Source of the DNA: Acetobacteraceae bacterium
Lineage (GTDB): Bacteria > Pseudomonadota > Alphaproteobacteria > Acetobacterales > Acetobacteraceae
Reading direction: 5' to 3'
Assembly: GCA_947478535.1 (NCBI GenBank)
Contig: CANJXD010000015.1
Coordinates: 1-24,425, forward strand
Length of the DNA stretch: 24,425 nucleotides
Shown: one piece after another, positions 24,251 to 24,425 of the stretch
How positions within the stretch are numbered: position 1 is the first letter of the stretch
How the letters are laid out: each line of letters opens with the position of its first letter
The notes under the pieces: model-generated
What the model was told of the DNA's origin: nothing
Seen by the model: the letters and a program-made list of their open reading frames with translations, nothing else
The model's database searches: none
Translations under genes and position numbers: made by a program

Positions 24251-24425
24251 CACGGGACCCAGCTTGTCTCAAGTGGCGCACCCTCACGCTCCACCTTAGT
24301 GTCCGTCTCCGAAGATGTTGAATCCCTTGAGTCTCTTGTGATTCGCTGTGGTCCCAGCCGATTCGCAGGGTCTGACGATGTGGACTGCCGAGAACCGCCC
24401 TTTCTACGAGCGTAGCAAGCTGCGC
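24251..24425 (+). mobile_element. End of an IS5-family insertion sequence, boundary not resolved
   Basis: The element enters from the right edge of the window and holds the start of its transposase gene. Its left terminal repeat should lie somewhere between the PrpD-like start and 24377, but only one end is visible so I cannot fix it. GATTCGC occurs twice 20 bp apart (24340-24346, 24360-24366). The sequence from about 24319 is visibly less GC-rich than the PrpD gene. Confidence 0.5.
24378..24425 (+). CDS. IS5-family transposase, N-terminal fragment, cut by window edge
   Basis: Sixteen codons, MWTAENRPFYERSKLR, are visible before the window ends. This is the characteristic N-terminus of alphaproteobacterial IS5-family (IS427/IS1031-like) transposases, which begin MWT-(E/N)-x-R-x-x-Y-x-R and continue into a helix-turn-helix and DDE catalytic domain. 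Those later domains are outside the window, so integrity cannot be judged. Divergent from the PrpD-like gene. Confidence 0.72.
   Translation, partial: MWTAENRPFYERSKLR

Noticed and set aside
23048..24415. 455-codon plus-strand open frame across the PrpD-like gene
   Set aside because: Antisense shadow; the minus strand shows many conserved MmgE/PrpD blocks.

Overview
The window is a high-GC chromosomal segment of an alphaproteobacterium, most likely an Acetobacteraceae/Roseomonas-like member. That placement is an inference from the strong G/C third-position bias, the hisB-DUF2628-hisH-hisA-hisF-hisE order and the hslVU arrangement. No rRNA, tRNA or CRISPR array was recognised. Almost all long overlapping reading frames are high-GC shadows of the genes listed here.

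Layout. (1) 1-3722: 5' part of dnaK and, 2.5 kb upstream of it, grpE, both on the minus strand. Two plus-strand genes lie between them: a candidate permuted papain-like protein and a DUF3422 membrane protein. (2) 3883-8162: murJ (lipid II flippase); a minus-strand pair of ribA and a YkuD-domain protein; then an orphan OmpR-type response regulator. (3) 8181-11592, minus strand: azlC-azlD and an FTR1 iron permease behind a perfect palindromic Fur-like box, then an EcsC-family protein, then a Doc toxin paired with an AbrB-type antitoxin. The TA pair has a promoter and palindromic operator. (4) 11656-13538: hslV-hslU protease on the minus strand. (5) 13649-19683, plus strand: hisB, DUF2628, hisH, a GNAT acetyltransferase, hisA, hisF, hisE, a HIT protein and a SirB1-type protein. 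Several of these genes are translationally coupled by 4-bp overlaps. (6) 19736-24250, minus strand: a catabolic-looking set of an MmgE/PrpD protein, two TIM-barrel amidohydrolases and a NIPSNAP protein. (7) 24378-24425: the first 16 codons of an IS5-family transposase.

The his block supplies the IGP dehydratase, the imidazole glycerol phosphate synthase (HisF/HisH), the ProFAR isomerase and the PR-ATP pyrophosphohydrolase; hisG, hisD, hisC and hisI are not here. DnaK/GrpE and HslVU are the proteostasis genes.

Most notable points: HisE carries a roughly 70-residue lysine-rich, acid-free, histone-H1-like N-terminal tail. The first amidohydrolase (20456-21586) looks frameshifted by one lost base in a G run, with the family's conserved C-terminus recoverable in the next frame. 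The grpE-dnaK pair is interrupted by unrelated genes. The AbrB-Doc TA module has a 7-bp palindrome covering both the predicted start site and the Shine-Dalgarno. The gap before hisA holds three consecutive perfect hairpins inside a 39-codon small ORF.
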